Source: Bremerella sp. JC817 (GTDB taxonomy: Bacteria > Planctomycetota > Planctomycetia > Pirellulales > Pirellulaceae). From it: a DNA stretch of 64,000 nucleotides. The notes below the pieces were generated by a model. That model saw nothing but the letters and a program-made list of their open reading frames with translations. It made no database searches and was not told the origin of the DNA. The translations under genes were made by a program, and so were the position numbers. The stretch spans positions 558,001 to 622,000 of the forward strand of contig NZ_JBFEFG010000274.1 in the NCBI RefSeq assembly GCF_040718835.1. Direction: 5' to 3'. The stretch's first letter is position 1; each line of letters begins with the position of its first letter. Positions 9,284 through 17,980 of this stretch are shown here, piece by piece.

Positions 9284-10687
9284 GTGAACCTCGATAAATT
9301 TGCGGCCGAAAGTCTCTGCTACGACCCTGTCCATGGATATGTTCCCTTCGTCTCGGAAGGCACGTCGGTCGACGAGCTGACAGAGCGGGACATTATCGAC
9401 CACCCCTGGCTGCAGCGCATGCGACAGATTCACCAGTTGCAGACTGCCTGGTGGGTCTACCCAACCGCTGAACACACCCGATTTCAACACATTCTCGGGG
9501 TGATGCATCTCGCAAGTCGTTTGGTCAACCAGCTTTACCCCAGCCTGAAGGAAACCTGCCCCGACGCGCCTTCACGTGGGTATGTCGAATCTCTCATGCG
9601 AATGGCGGGCCTATTGCATGACGTGGGGCATGGTCCTTTCGGTCATTTCTTCGACAGTCATTTCCTCCAACACTATGGCCTGACACACGAATCACTCGGC
9701 GCTCATATTATTCGCACCGAGCTGGGCGAGATGCTTTCGCAGCTTCGCCGAAATCCATTTTCGCAAATGGAAGAAAATGAACGAATCGAACCTGAACAAA
9801 TTGCCTGGATGATTCAGCGGCCCCAAGCTGGTGATGCGACCGATCGCCCGAAATGGCTCGTTTTCCTCCGCAGCCTGCTCAGCGGCATCTATACCGTCGA
9901 CAACATGGACTTCGTCCTTCGCGACGCTTACATGACCGGCTACAGCCAACAGTCTTACGACCTGGAACGCTTGCTGCGTTACAGTTTCTTTACGGAAAAG
10001 GGTCTCACGATCCACGAACGAGGCATGGCGGCACTGATCCGCTTCATGAACGTTCGGGCCGAGCTCTTCCAGACCGTTTATTTCCATCGCGAAGTGATGG
10101 CGATCGATAAGACGCTGGAAGATCTGTTCGCCGATAGCCGGCCTTGGATGTTCCCGGGCAATCCGATGGAGCACCTGGCCGACTACCAAGGCTTTACCGA
10201 GTTCAGCCTGCTGGTCGATGCCGCCCGCTGGCATAAGTCGGAAAATCCCCAGCAAGCCGAAGTGGGCAAGCGTTGGCAGCAACTGCTCAGCCGCAACATT
10301 CCGTGGCGATTCGTTTGCGAGCGTTCGCTTCGCTTTGACGAAGGGGAAAGCCAGGAAATGACGATCTTCCGCAGTGAAAGCTTTGCCTTGGCAGCACTGC
10401 GAGACGTTCTGCCGGCCGAGCTGAAAGAAACTCCCGTGAAGATCGCCTTGAACCGGACCGTGTTCCGCCCGAACACGCGTGGCCCGAGCGATCACCAGAA
10501 CTTCCTTTACGATTCGGCCCAGAAGAAGATCAAAGAGCTGACCACGGATCGACTTTTCCGTTCGCTTCCGGTCAGCCGTCTGGTTTGCCGCATCTATGCC
10601 CAGGACGCGTCGCTGGCACCGCAATTGGCGGCCGCCCTCGACCGGTTGGTGGGCAATCATGCGGTCGACGACTTGACCAACATGTAA
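9284..10687 (+). CDS. HD-domain phosphohydrolase (SAMHD1/dGTPase-like)
   Basis: A 467-residue cytoplasmic protein starting at GTG 9284, with AGGAG 6 bases upstream. Metal-binding HD motifs are plain: H-TRFQHILGVMHLA supplies the first His, GLLHDVGHGPFGH the HD pair, and DNMDFVLRDAYMTG the distal Asp. The order H...HD...D and the sequence around them fit the SAMHD1/YwfO branch of HD phosphohydrolases, which hydrolyse dNTPs or related nucleotides. The true substrate is uncertain: dNTPase activity is typical, but some family members have other roles. It is a single gene on its strand, facing a converging small gene. Confidence 0.87.
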   Translation: MNLDKFAAESLCYDPVHGYVPFVSEGTSVDELTERDIIDHPWLQRMRQIHQLQTAWWVYPTAEHTRFQHILGVMHLASRLVNQLYPSLKETCPDAPSRGYVESLMRMAGLLHDVGHGPFGHFFDSHFLQHYGLTHESLGAHIIRTELGEMLSQLRRNPFSQMEENERIEPEQIAWMIQRPQAGDATDRPKWLVFLRSLLSGIYTVDNMDFVLRDAYMTGYSQQSYDLERLLRYSFFTEKGLTIHERGMAALIRFMNVRAELFQTVYFHREVMAIDKTLEDLFADSRPWMFPGNPMEHLADYQGFTEFSLLVDAARWHKSENPQQAEVGKRWQQLLSRNIPWRFVCERSLRFDEGESQEMTIFRSESFALAALRDVLPAELKETPVKIALNRTVFRPNTRGPSDHQNFLYDSAQKKIKELTTDRLFRSLPVSRLVCRIYAQDASLAPQLAAALDRLVGNHAVDDLTNM

Positions 10688-10712
10688 GTCGAAGCAAATC
10701 CTAGGCGATGAA

Positions 10713-11048
10713 TCAGTCATGGCGTCCGCGAAGATGGCGGATGCCGCGATAGAACATCAGAAAAATCCCACTGGTAAATACGCCGAGCACCAGTCCGACG
10801 AACGCTCCGATCAATGCGCCGCCGTACCACGGTAGCTTCCAGCTTGGATTCAGCACCGCGAGAATCGCCACCACCGCTGCTGCCAGCAGGGCCATGCCCA
10901 AAGTGAACGCTGCCTGAAGAAGATTGTCGCGCCAACGAACATTTACGCCGGTGTAAGTATCCGAGACGATGTTGTAGGCGGCCTGACCAGAAGAAATTTC
11001 GCGTGGCTCAGGCTTTTGCCGGGCTTCGTTGTCGTGTGGCTTTGTCAT
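10713..11048 (-). CDS. Small two-segment membrane protein, unknown function
   Basis: A 111-residue protein with a polar N-terminus (about 45 residues) and two hydrophobic helices (LGMALLAAAVVAILAVL and ALIGAFVGLVLGVFTSGIFLMFY) ending in a basic RGIRHLRGRHD tail, so both termini are probably cytoplasmic. It is followed upstream, on the same strand, by another membrane protein at 11132-11773, and the two may form a unit. No family recognised. Confidence 0.6.
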   Translation of the reverse strand: MTKPHDNEARQKPEPREISSGQAAYNIVSDTYTGVNVRWRDNLLQAAFTLGMALLAAAVVAILAVLNPSWKLPWYGGALIGAFVGLVLGVFTSGIFLMFYRGIRHLRGRHD

Positions 11049-11131
11049 TGAAACATCTCTCGGCCGAACAAATGCTTAGGTGGTTCCCCTATCGTAAATG
11101 AGGAGGGAGACCTGCCGCATTTCCTTTTTGC

Positions 11132-11773
11132 TCAATCGTTTCCACTCTTTTTACGCGAACGCTGCTCTTCCAGCTCTCGTAGCCGATTGGCCCTCGCGCG
11201 ACTTCCCCGGCCGAAGAAGAGGGTGTCGAAACCAAGGATGATGGCGTAACCGATCGCCGCGATCAGCCCCAGGCCTACCATCACGGCCACAATGGCGATC
11301 AAGCGTTTAGCCATTTCTACGTCGGTGCTGACCAACCGCAGATATCCAAGGACCAGCGAGATCACCAAGATGCCGGCCAGCAGATGCCGCAGAGTGAACT
11401 GGTTTTCCTGCCCTTCTCTTCGCTGCTGTATCGCTTCGCGAACGTTCTTCGCGTAAAGCTGCTGACTGAAATACCACGCCAGGCTGATCGCCGCGAAGAC
11501 GGCGCCAACGACCACCGCGGCAACAACCAGCGCCCCTGGCAGTTCGCTCCAGTCGTTGATCCCAAAGAAGATCACCCACAAAACAACCGCCCCGATAAGC
11601 AGGCCGAGGAAAGCGACCGTTGAGATCCGCACTTGAAACAGCTTGACCAGGCGCGTTCGGCCGAAATAGCTATCCTCTGTGATTTCACGGATCTTCCACC
11701 ACGGGAACGTGAGCAATAACAGCCCCGCCACCATCACCAACCAGAAGTAATACTGAGCGTACCCGCCCCACAT
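11132..11773 (-). CDS. Membrane protein with five or six transmembrane segments, unknown function
   Basis: A 213-residue protein starting [22 protein letters not shown] chose the ATG at 11773 because GGAG lies 7 bases upstream; a longer frame reaching 11884 would add 37 non-hydrophobic residues without a ribosome site. Hydrophobic segments sit near residues 8-23, 52-72, 80-105, 135-155 and 165-190. A basic, Arg-rich cytoplasmic tail ([19 protein letters not shown]) ends the protein. No family recognised. Confidence 0.65.
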   Translation of the reverse strand: MWGGYAQYYFWLVMVAGLLLLTFPWWKIREITEDSYFGRTRLVKLFQVRISTVAFLGLLIGAVVLWVIFFGINDWSELPGALVVAAVVVGAVFAAISLAWYFSQQLYAKNVREAIQQRREGQENQFTLRHLLAGILVISLVLGYLRLVSTDVEMAKRLIAIVAVMVGLGLIAAIGYAIILGFDTLFFGRGSRARANRLRELEEQRSRKKSGND

Positions 11774-11943
11774 CGTCTTTCTCCGTTGCGTTTCGGCACC
11801 AGAATCAGCAAGGACTTCGTCTCTTTGCGGCGGGGATTGGGGCAAATCGGAAGATTCCCGTCCAGCCCTGCCGAAACCGCCCATTCTACGCTAAAATCAA
11901 CCGATTCCGTCGTCCTTTTCGATTCGAACCAGGGAACCTTCAC

Positions 11944-13371
11944 GTGTCGCACGAACAATACGAAAACCCGTTGATCTCTCGATATGCCTCGCGGGACATG
12001 AGCTTTTTGTGGAGTCCCCAGAAGAAGCATTCGACCTGGCGCCGTCTATGGTTGGCTTTGGCCGAGTCGGAACAGGAACTGGGCCTCTCGATTACCGACG
12101 AGCAGTTGGAAGCGATGCGAGCCAACCTCGACAACATCGACTTCGATCTCGCCGCCAAGCATGAAAAGCGTCGTCGCCACGACGTGATGGCCCACGTCGA
12201 GACCTTTGGCGAAGCTGCCCCGATCGCCAAGCCAATCATTCACCTGGGCGCCACCAGCTGCTTTGTCACCGACAACACCGACCTGATCTTGCTTCGCGAA
12301 TCGCTGGAACTGGTCCGCGATCGCCTGGTTCGCTGCATCTACCTGCTGGCGAACTTTGCCAAGCAGTACCGCGATGTCGCTTGCCTTGGCTTTACTCACC
12401 TGCAGTCGGCTCAGCCAACGACGATCGGCAAGCGAGCGACCTTGTGGTGCTACGACCTGGTGCTCGACTTGGAAGAAGTCGAACATCGGTTGGAACTACT
12501 TCGCTTCCGCAGCACCAAAGGCACGACCGGAACCCAGGCCAGCTTCCTCGAACTGTTCGAGGGTGACCACACCAAGGTGAAGGCCTTGGAAAAGCGAGTC
12601 GCCGAAAAGATGGGCTTCGATCAGCTGTATGCCGTCACCGGCCAGACCTACTCGCGTAAGATCGACAGCCAGGTTCTCGACTGCTTGAGTGGCATCGCCC
12701 AATCGACGCACAAGATCGCCACCGACATCCGTATTCTGGCTCATCGCCGCGAAGTGGAAGAACCGATCGAAAAGGATCAGATCGGTTCGTCCGCTATGCC
12801 TTACAAACGCAATCCAATGCGAAGCGAACGCATTTGCGGTCTGGCTCGCTACGTGATCAGCAATCAGGCCAACGGTGCCAACACGCTGGCGACGCAATGG
12901 ATGGAACGAACCCTGGACGACAGCGCCAATCGCCGCTTGAGTCTGCCTCTTTCATTCCTGGGTATTGACGCGATTTTGATCATCCTGGCAAACGTTTGCG
13001 ACGGCATGGTGGTTTACCCTGCCCTGATCAAGCGACACCTGCAGGAAGAACTGCCGTTCATGGCGACCGAAAACCTGATGATGGCCGCGGTTAAAGCTGG
13101 TGGTGATCGCCAAGACCTGCATGAAAAGATCCGCATTCACTCGCGCAACGCAGGGGCTCGGATCAAGAACGAAGGCCTGACCAACGACATGCTCGACCGT
13201 ATCAAAGAAGACCCGGCGTTCCCGAAATTCGATGCCGAAGCGATTCTCGAGCCGCTGCAGTATGTGGGTCGTGCACCGGAACAAGTCGACGACTTCCTGG
13301 CCGACATCATTCAGCCGATTCGCGATCGTTACCCGCACGTGACGCTCGATAACGAAGAGCTCAAAGTTTAA
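11944..13371 (+). CDS. purB: Adenylosuccinate lyase
   Basis: A 475-residue protein that splits succinyl-AMP (purine synthesis) and SAICAR to release fumarate. The fumarase/aspartase-superfamily signature [14 protein letters not shown] is present near residue 280. [13 protein letters not shown] segment (first conserved region) and [14 protein letters not shown] (second region, catalytic His) are also clear. Length is usual for the family. The start is GTG at 11944 (V-S-H-E-Q-Y-E), 7 bases after AGGGAACC, the only plausible upstream site. The gene is followed 38 bases on by a strong terminator, so it is monocistronic. Confidence 0.95.
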   Translation: MSHEQYENPLISRYASRDMSFLWSPQKKHSTWRRLWLALAESEQELGLSITDEQLEAMRANLDNIDFDLAAKHEKRRRHDVMAHVETFGEAAPIAKPIIHLGATSCFVTDNTDLILLRESLELVRDRLVRCIYLLANFAKQYRDVACLGFTHLQSAQPTTIGKRATLWCYDLVLDLEEVEHRLELLRFRSTKGTTGTQASFLELFEGDHTKVKALEKRVAEKMGFDQLYAVTGQTYSRKIDSQVLDCLSGIAQSTHKIATDIRILAHRREVEEPIEKDQIGSSAMPYKRNPMRSERICGLARYVISNQANGANTLATQWMERTLDDSANRRLSLPLSFLGIDAILIILANVCDGMVVYPALIKRHLQEELPFMATENLMMAAVKAGGDRQDLHEKIRIHSRNAGARIKNEGLTNDMLDRIKEDPAFPKFDAEAILEPLQYVGRAPEQVDDFLADIIQPIRDRYPHVTLDNEELKV

Positions 13372-13409
13372 TCGCTTCCACCACGATCCAACTTGCCAAT
13401 CTGCATTGG

Positions 13410-13437
13410 AAGGCCTGAGGTAACTCAGGCCTTTTTT
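13410..13437 (+). terminator. Rho-independent terminator of purB
   Basis: Perfect 10-bp stem AAGGCCTGAG (13410-13419) / CTCAGGCCTT (13424-13433), 4-base loop, followed by TTTT. Confidence 0.92.
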
Positions 13438-13706
13438 CGTCGACATGGGGCTGTAGAAGGTTTACTGGCAATCAACCTGAGGGCACAGCGTTCCGTGGCA
13501 CGCCCGGCCCCTTCTCTGTCTACTACTCTGCCACGTTTGAGGGTTTTTCTCCCGCAATATCGGCTACAGTGACTGATCTTCGAGGCAAAGAGTCATGAAC
13601 TTAACATTGACTTAACTTCACGTTTGTTGACCTGCAAGACACTCGCATGAAAATGGGGTCCAATAGTTCCTCGATCGCTATCCATTGATTCTGTGAGCCA
13701 CGTTTC

Positions 13707-13859
13707 ATGAAGAAGGTTCTGGTCGCGCTGACCCTGTTTGCTGCCTTGAATTCTCTGGGATGTTCCAATTCCCTTCCAGAACCCAAACCATCTGACCCAG
13801 CTGCCTGGACAAGCCCCACCGACGGCAGTGAACCTGAACTGGTTGAAGAAGGCCCGTAG
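13707..13859 (+). CDS. Short lipoprotein upstream of a DUF1559 gene
   Basis: A 50-residue frame too short for ordinary ORF cutoffs: MKKVLVALTLFAALNSLGC then SNSLPEPKPSDPAAW... The first 19 residues are a textbook lipoprotein signal with lipobox LGC (Cys19 would be lipidated). The mature part is a short Pro/Glu/Asp-rich tail. It ends 63 bases before the DUF1559 gene on the same strand. Small lipoproteins next to DUF1559 genes recur in planctomycetes and twice more in this window, which supports the call. Role unknown. Confidence 0.7.
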   Translation: MKKVLVALTLFAALNSLGCSNSLPEPKPSDPAAWTSPTDGSEPELVEEGP

Positions 13860-13921
13860 CCGAGAATTCATCTGCAGAACGTCTTCCATCCAACTTGATT
13901 TTGTATCTGATAGGTCCACCC

Positions 13922-14860
13922 ATGAACGTCTCTTTGACCGCCCAGCGTCGCGGCTTTACCCTGGTCGAGCTTCTGGTGGTAATCGCCATCATCGGTATTT
14001 TGATCGCCCTGCTGCTGCCGGCCGTGCAACAAGCCCGCGAAGCGGCTCGCCGTTCGCAGTGCAAGAACAACTTAAAGCAGTTGGGACTGGCGATGCACAT
14101 GTATCACGACACCTACCAGAGCTTCCCGATCGGCATCCAAGCCGCGTGGGGTGGTTCGTGGAGTTGGAGCATTCTCCCCTTCATCGAACAGCAAGCTTTG
14201 TTCGACGTAATGCCTAATCCAGTGAACGACTCCGGTTCGTTCGGTGGGTCCGATACCCGTAGTGAACAGCTACGCCAACTGGTTCGCACCCCGGTCGCGA
14301 CCTATTTCTGCCCATCCCAGGCCGATGGTCCGATTGAAGGAGCGGATGTGAACGGGCTGACGCTGCGAGCCAAGACGAACTATCTGGCCAATGCCGGCGG
14401 CAACGCCACCAACGACAACCTTGGCACTGGCGGGATGGATGTCTCGAACGGTTTGTTCCATGCCGTGCGGATGAATACCAGTTCGCCGACCGGCAAAGTT
14501 TTTGCATTCCGCGATGTCAAAGATGGTTTGTCGTCGACGCTGCTAATCGGCGAAGCGTACTACAAGCTGGACGACGACTGCGGTGTCTGCGATCACTTCC
14601 TCTTCTTCCACTCGAACGCGGACAGCGGCAACGGCTCGGACTTCTCGGAAACGCTTGGCTCGACCTACGACTCGATCAACTCGAAGTCGACCGACGGCGA
14701 TGTGCTGGAACGATCGTACGGCAGCTACCATCCAGGCGGAGCGAACATCGTTCTGGCCGACGGCAGCACGCAGTTTGTCGCTGAAACCATCGACGTCGAA
14801 ATCTGGCGTGGTGCTGGCTCGCGAAAGGGAAAAGAAGTCATCTCGCTGACCAGCAACTAA
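13922..14860 (+). CDS. DUF1559 protein with type IV prepilin-like N-terminus
   Basis: A 312-residue protein that starts [20 protein letters not shown]: a prepilin-peptidase site (G|FTLVE) and a long hydrophobic helix, then [20 protein letters not shown], the DUF1559 hallmark. The C-terminal H-x-GGAN-x-x-LADGS motif (YHPGGANIVLADGST) closes the domain. Such proteins are processed like pseudopilins and displayed at the inner membrane or on a fibre in planctomycetes; the exact role is unknown. I use the ATG at 13922 rather than an upstream TTG, because it immediately precedes the basic leader. Confidence 0.9.
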   Translation: MNVSLTAQRRGFTLVELLVVIAIIGILIALLLPAVQQAREAARRSQCKNNLKQLGLAMHMYHDTYQSFPIGIQAAWGGSWSWSILPFIEQQALFDVMPNPVNDSGSFGGSDTRSEQLRQLVRTPVATYFCPSQADGPIEGADVNGLTLRAKTNYLANAGGNATNDNLGTGGMDVSNGLFHAVRMNTSSPTGKVFAFRDVKDGLSSTLLIGEAYYKLDDDCGVCDHFLFFHSNADSGNGSDFSETLGSTYDSINSKSTDGDVLERSYGSYHPGGANIVLADGSTQFVAETIDVEIWRGAGSRKGKEVISLTSN

Positions 14861-14883
14861 GCTGGCTCCCCCAGCCATTCCAT

Positions 14884-14915
14884 AAAAAAAGCCCCCGAAT
14901 CATCGGGGGCTTTTT
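14884..14915. terminator. Bidirectional terminator between DUF1559 and the Fur gene
   Basis: GCCCCCGA (14891-14898) / TCGGGGGC (14903-14910), 4-base loop, with AAAAAAA on the left and TTTTT on the right. It serves both converging genes. Confidence 0.9.
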
Positions 14916-14930
14916 GCTTGTATTGGCTTC

Positions 14931-15437
14931 TTAGATCAAGTCGATCCGCCGCTTCTTTCGACGCGTCTGCTTCTGGCACTCTTCGCAGACACCATTCACG
15001 ATAAAACGGTGACCCGTGGCGCGGAACTGATACATCCGAGCCACGTTGTCACGCAGTTCTCGCAGTTCCGGGCTCTGAAACTCGATCAGGTTCTGGCACT
15101 TGGTGCAGTAAAGATGGTCATGGTCCGGGTAGCCATAGTCGTGTTCATAAACGGCGCGGCCACCGATTTCCATCTTTCGCAGCAGGCCAGACTCGACCAG
15201 TTCGTTCAACGTGCGATAGACAGTCGGCCGACTCACTCGGTCGGCACCCTTACTCTGGTGTGACAGCTCGTCGATCAAACCATCGGCATCGAAATGCTCG
15301 TGATGGCTGAAGACATGTTCAATCAGAATCCGGCGAGGTTGCGTGATCCGCTTACCCTTACTTTTGAGGTATTCCTCGAATCGCTCCATCGGAGTAAGAG
15401 CGACATCTACGGCTTCCAACGCAAACGGATCGGACAT
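14931..15437 (-). CDS. Fur-family metal- or peroxide-sensing repressor
   Basis: A 168-residue protein with the usual Fur layout: winged-helix DNA-binding domain (residues about 25-100, with PTVYRTLNELVESG as recognition helix), then a metal-binding dimerisation domain. HHEHFDAD near 47-54 and HDHLYCTKC (an HxHxxCxxC site) plus C-terminal VCEECQ give two CxxC pairs, as in zinc-structured Fur/PerR proteins. A 20-residue N-terminal extension is present. Whether it senses Fe, Zn, Mn or peroxide cannot be decided. A wide inverted repeat upstream (15475-15547) suggests autoregulation. Confidence 0.88.
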   Translation of the reverse strand: MSDPFALEAVDVALTPMERFEEYLKSKGKRITQPRRILIEHVFSHHEHFDADGLIDELSHQSKGADRVSRPTVYRTLNELVESGLLRKMEIGGRAVYEHDYGYPDHDHLYCTKCQNLIEFQSPELRELRDNVARMYQFRATGHRFIVNGVCEECQKQTRRKKRRIDLI

Positions 15438-15474
15438 TCGAATCTCAACAGGAACAATAAGGACTTCCGCTTTA

Positions 15475-15547
15475 TTGAGACTGAGTTGCTATTTCTATCT
15501 AATTGCGGAGTAACGAGATACGCAACCACTGTGGCTATCAGTCTCAA
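15475..15547 (-). promoter_or_regulatory. Wide inverted repeat in the Fur-gene promoter, possible Fur half-boxes
   Basis: TTGAGACTGA (15475-15484) and its exact reverse complement TCAGTCTCAA (15538-15547) bracket 53 bases. Each arm resembles a Fur-type half-site (TGAGA-like), and the pair flanks the likely promoter of the Fur gene that starts at 15437. This is a plausible autoregulatory site. The function is an inference. Confidence 0.45.
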
Positions 15548-15630
15548 CACCGAATTCTAGGCCAAAGTTATCGAGGTACAAGCCCCAGTTGGTGCGATTC
15601 TGGCGAGATCCGCGACGGTGATCGGCGCAT

Positions 15631-15665
15631 AAAAAACGGGCCGAGTTCCCGAGGGAAACGACCCG
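15631..15665 (-). terminator. Terminator of the FlgM-like gene
   Basis: On the reverse strand CGGGTCG...CGGCCCG forms a long stem with one G-U pair. An inner GTTTCCC/GGGAAC stem is included, and six Ts follow. It lies about 40 bases after the flgM stop. Confidence 0.75.
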
Positions 15666-15703
15666 ATGTGTATCGTTTTACTAAGTTGTTCTGGCGTGGG
15701 CGT

Positions 15704-15982
15704 TTAGCCGATTTCGTCCAACAGACGTTCCAGCGCCAGGTCGAGCTTATCGTCGGTCAGATACGAGCCATCGGCGATCTGAGCCTTGATCTGCGCGACA
15801 CGGTCGGCACGAATGTCCGGAATGTCCTTCACCTGGCTGGCGAAGTCGGCTTCGTGCGAAATGTCGAGTTCATCCACAGTATCGAATTGCGTTCGTGTAT
15901 CGACGGCCGGGGCCTGCGCGGTGTGGTGCGGGCCTCGGATGGACTGTGCCGGGTGAACTGCGGTTGGGCCATTAATGTGCAT
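15704..15982 (-). CDS. flgM: FlgM-type anti-sigma-28 factor
   Basis: A 92-residue protein with a disordered N-terminal half and a C-terminal FlgM domain: RADRVAQIKAQIADGSY then LTDDKLDLALERLLDEI. This R..RV..IK..I..G.Y....LD.A..LL pattern is the part of FlgM that binds and holds FliA until the hook is complete and FlgM is exported. A FliA/WhiG sigma factor is encoded at 41746-42534. The ATG at 15982 has AGGA 6 bases upstream. The gene stands alone with its own terminator, unlike the flgM in the flg operons of enterobacteria. Confidence 0.82.
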   Translation of the reverse strand: MHINGPTAVHPAQSIRGPHHTAQAPAVDTRTQFDTVDELDISHEADFASQVKDIPDIRADRVAQIKAQIADGSYLTDDKLDLALERLLDEIG

Positions 15983-16097
15983 GGTGAATCCTAACTCCCT
16001 TTGAACGTCGTCTCTAAACGAGCTTGTTTGGATTGGGTCCGCTCGATCGCGACGTCCCTAAAATCATGACCGGAATTGGAGGTCTGGGTTTTCCCTA

Positions 16098-16146
16098 GGT
16101 AATTGGCCTGGCTTCTACAGGCCACCGGAGGGAGGCAGTTACCCTA
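16098..16146 (-). ncRNA. Possible structured leader of the FlgM-like mRNA
   Basis: TGGCCTG (16104-16110)/CAGGCCA (16118-16124) is a perfect inner stem, and GGTAA (16098-16102)/TTACC (16139-16143) closes an outer one. On the reverse strand it lies about 115 bases upstream of the flgM start. I compared it by eye with c-di-GMP-I and cobalamin riboswitch consensus and found no match. Could be a regulatory RNA element or chance. Confidence 0.25.
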
Positions 16147-16874
16147 CCTCGCAAATATAGTTCATTGGCGTCTTCCATGGTGCCGTATTCCGTGTCAGGT
16201 TTAGCCATCCGTGTGAAGCAAGTGACTCACGGCGAAGAGTTTGTCAGGAAGTACCCTTCTTATCGACTTGCTAGCACTCGACATTCAGCGATAACCAACA
16301 CGGTCTTATTATGCAGTCCCTGGCAACGTCGCCGACCAGGTAGCCTCTGCGAGTTTGGCAAAACAATCTGGATAATCGTTTTGTGTGGCTCATCAAAGGT
16401 TGGCTTCGACGGCGAACACCTGCCTTGCGTGTCGCACAATCGTTACGACTGGTCTACGCAAATGGTTTGCCAAAAATACGGCATTCACCTGCTGGAGCAC
16501 CATTATTTGGCTTTCCCAGGCAAACGTGCCCGAGAGTACGTAATTTGGCAGAGCGACTCAATCGCAATTGCGACCGTCGTAGCCTGAATCTTGAGAAATT
16601 CCGATTCATTCCCAACCATTTCCTGGGATTATTTCGGATGTTGGTTAATTCAACCTGTAGCGGAGTACATTACTCTTCATACAGGGAATCTTGTCAACTT
16701 CTTCTCTGAATGACCAGATAATCCCCCAGACTGCAGCGTGCCCGGCGAATGACCTTAAGGGCCCTGGATCCGCAAGACGTGCGGTTGATCAGGCAGTACG
16801 CACCACCCTATTTGGGCGAATGCCACATCCCTCGAATAGCCTTTTCGCAAACTTCACCCCCGCTAGAATATTTT
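16147..16874. other. Gene-poor stretch, no supportable coding region
   Basis: A plus-strand frame at 16165-16587 (140 codons) and others overlapping it read as low-complexity sequence without motif, ribosome site or family resemblance, and I do not call them. The 728 bases may hold the regulatory region for flgM (leftward) and for the small gene at 17061 (rightward), or the remains of a decayed gene. Confidence 0.4.
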
Positions 16875-16897
16875 TAATGTGATTTCATCTCACATTA
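16875..16897 (+). promoter_or_regulatory. CRP/FNR-like palindrome upstream of a small gene
   Basis: TAATGTGA (16875-16882) and TCACATTA (16890-16897) are perfect inverted arms with a 7-base spacer. They contain the CRP core TGTGA...TCACA (canonical spacing is 6). It lies 164 bases before the start at 17061. A CRP-family regulator would be the obvious candidate binder. Confidence 0.45.
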
Positions 16898-17060
16898 GTC
16901 CTATTGCATCGCGGAGCCTTTTTTACTAAATCTAAGAATCACGTGAACACGCCACGGCCTTTTCACGTCTAAAAATGTAGAAATTACCAGCATGTGCAAC
17001 GCAGGATTCGTTGCCGTCAGCTACAGGGACCGTAGTGAACTTTCCCCCGGGAGTTCGCTA

Positions 17061-17273
17061 ATGAACGACTCGCTTTTCGATACCATGCAAATCAAGCTGG
17101 AAGATGCCCGCGATCGGGAAGAAGCCTCGATCATGGTAGGCTTAGCCCCCTACATGGAGCTGTCCGAATGGATGGATAAAGAGTTGGTCAAACTCCGACT
17201 CGAATTCCATGACTTCGAGACAGCCAAATCGCATCGTTTGAATGATTGGGCGAAAGTAGTACCGAACTCCTAG
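17061..17273 (+). CDS. Small hypothetical protein, 70 residues
   Basis: Starts MNDSLFDTMQIK at the ATG at 17061, with GGGAG 8 bases upstream; a longer frame beginning at 16992 has no such site. The protein is charged and helical (KLEDARDREEAS, WMDKELVKLRLEFHDFETAK), with no signal or membrane segment. A terminator-like hairpin follows at 17362-17390. Family unknown. Confidence 0.5.
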   Translation: MNDSLFDTMQIKLEDARDREEASIMVGLAPYMELSEWMDKELVKLRLEFHDFETAKSHRLNDWAKVVPNS

Positions 17274-17361
17274 TAAAAGGTCGGTGCACGTCATTATCCC
17301 ATTCTCATCCACTTATCCAGGTTTTGGCGTCGTCCCATCTCTGAATTTTGATCTAAACTAA

Positions 17362-17390
17362 GGGTGCCCTTTGCCGGGGCACTCTTTTTT
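17362..17390 (+). terminator. Terminator-like hairpin
   Basis: GGGTGCCC / GGGGCACTC with a short loop, then TTTTTT. It sits 89 bases after the 70-residue gene and 20 bases before the ribosome site of the next, so it may end the former or attenuate the latter. Confidence 0.6.
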
Positions 17391-17410
17391 CTTGTCAGGA
17401 GAGCAAACGC

Positions 17411-17659
17411 ATGGCAGAAAAACCATCGTCCCTCGAAGCAATCAAGCAGAAGCTGCGTGAAGGCAAAAAGATCGAGGCCATCAAGCTGCTGCGAGAAGAA
17501 TCGGGCATCGGCCTGAAAGAAGCCAAAGATCAGGTCGAAGCAATCCAGGCCAAGATGGCAGCGGATGGCGAAGTTCTTCCGACATCGAGTGGCTGCGCAG
17601 GCGCTCTCATCTTGCTGGCTGCAGGTCTGGGCATGGTGGGTGCTTGGGTCGTGACTTAA
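17411..17659 (+). CDS. Ribosomal L7/L12 C-terminal-domain-like protein with a membrane anchor
   Basis: An 82-residue protein with AGGAG 9 bases before its ATG. Residues 15-45 read KLREGKKIEAIKLLREESGIGLKEAKDQVEAI, the helix-turn-helix of the L7/L12 C-terminal domain (K..AIK..RE..G.GLKEAK..VE). A hydrophobic C-terminal segment (GALILLAAGLGMVGAWVV) would anchor it in the membrane. It is not a ribosomal stalk protein, because it lacks the N-terminal dimerisation domain. Small proteins with this domain occur in many bacteria, with unknown function. Confidence 0.65.
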   Translation: MAEKPSSLEAIKQKLREGKKIEAIKLLREESGIGLKEAKDQVEAIQAKMAADGEVLPTSSGCAGALILLAAGLGMVGAWVVT

Positions 17660-17980
17660 TCACACCCCTTCTACCGAAGTACTCCATCCGGTGCGATGCC
17701 CTTACGAATGTACAAAATAGCGAATTCTTAACGTCAAATTATGACTTACGGCTTTCGGGCCGATCTGCCCCGCTGAATGACCAATCGTTGGCCTTTTCGG
17801 TCATCAATCTTCCCTCAGAGCCCTGGACTCGGGCAGCGATTACCGCAATCTCCCCAAGTCATCGAAAAAACGTCAGCTTTTTTTGGCCAAACTTAGGCCA
17901 GTGGCGTCGAGTGCTTGCAAGAGATCGAAAATGATTTCGTCTCGATGATTTTTCGGAGGTGGCGCGGTCCTCATTTCCCA

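Noticed and set aside
16098..16146. c-di-GMP-I or cobalamin riboswitch
   Set aside because: The stems are there, but the invariant core sequences of both classes are absent.
16165..16709. Plus-strand frames of 140 and 108 codons in the gene-poor region
   Set aside because: No motif, no ribosome site, and the amino-acid composition is irregular. The DNA reads as non-coding.
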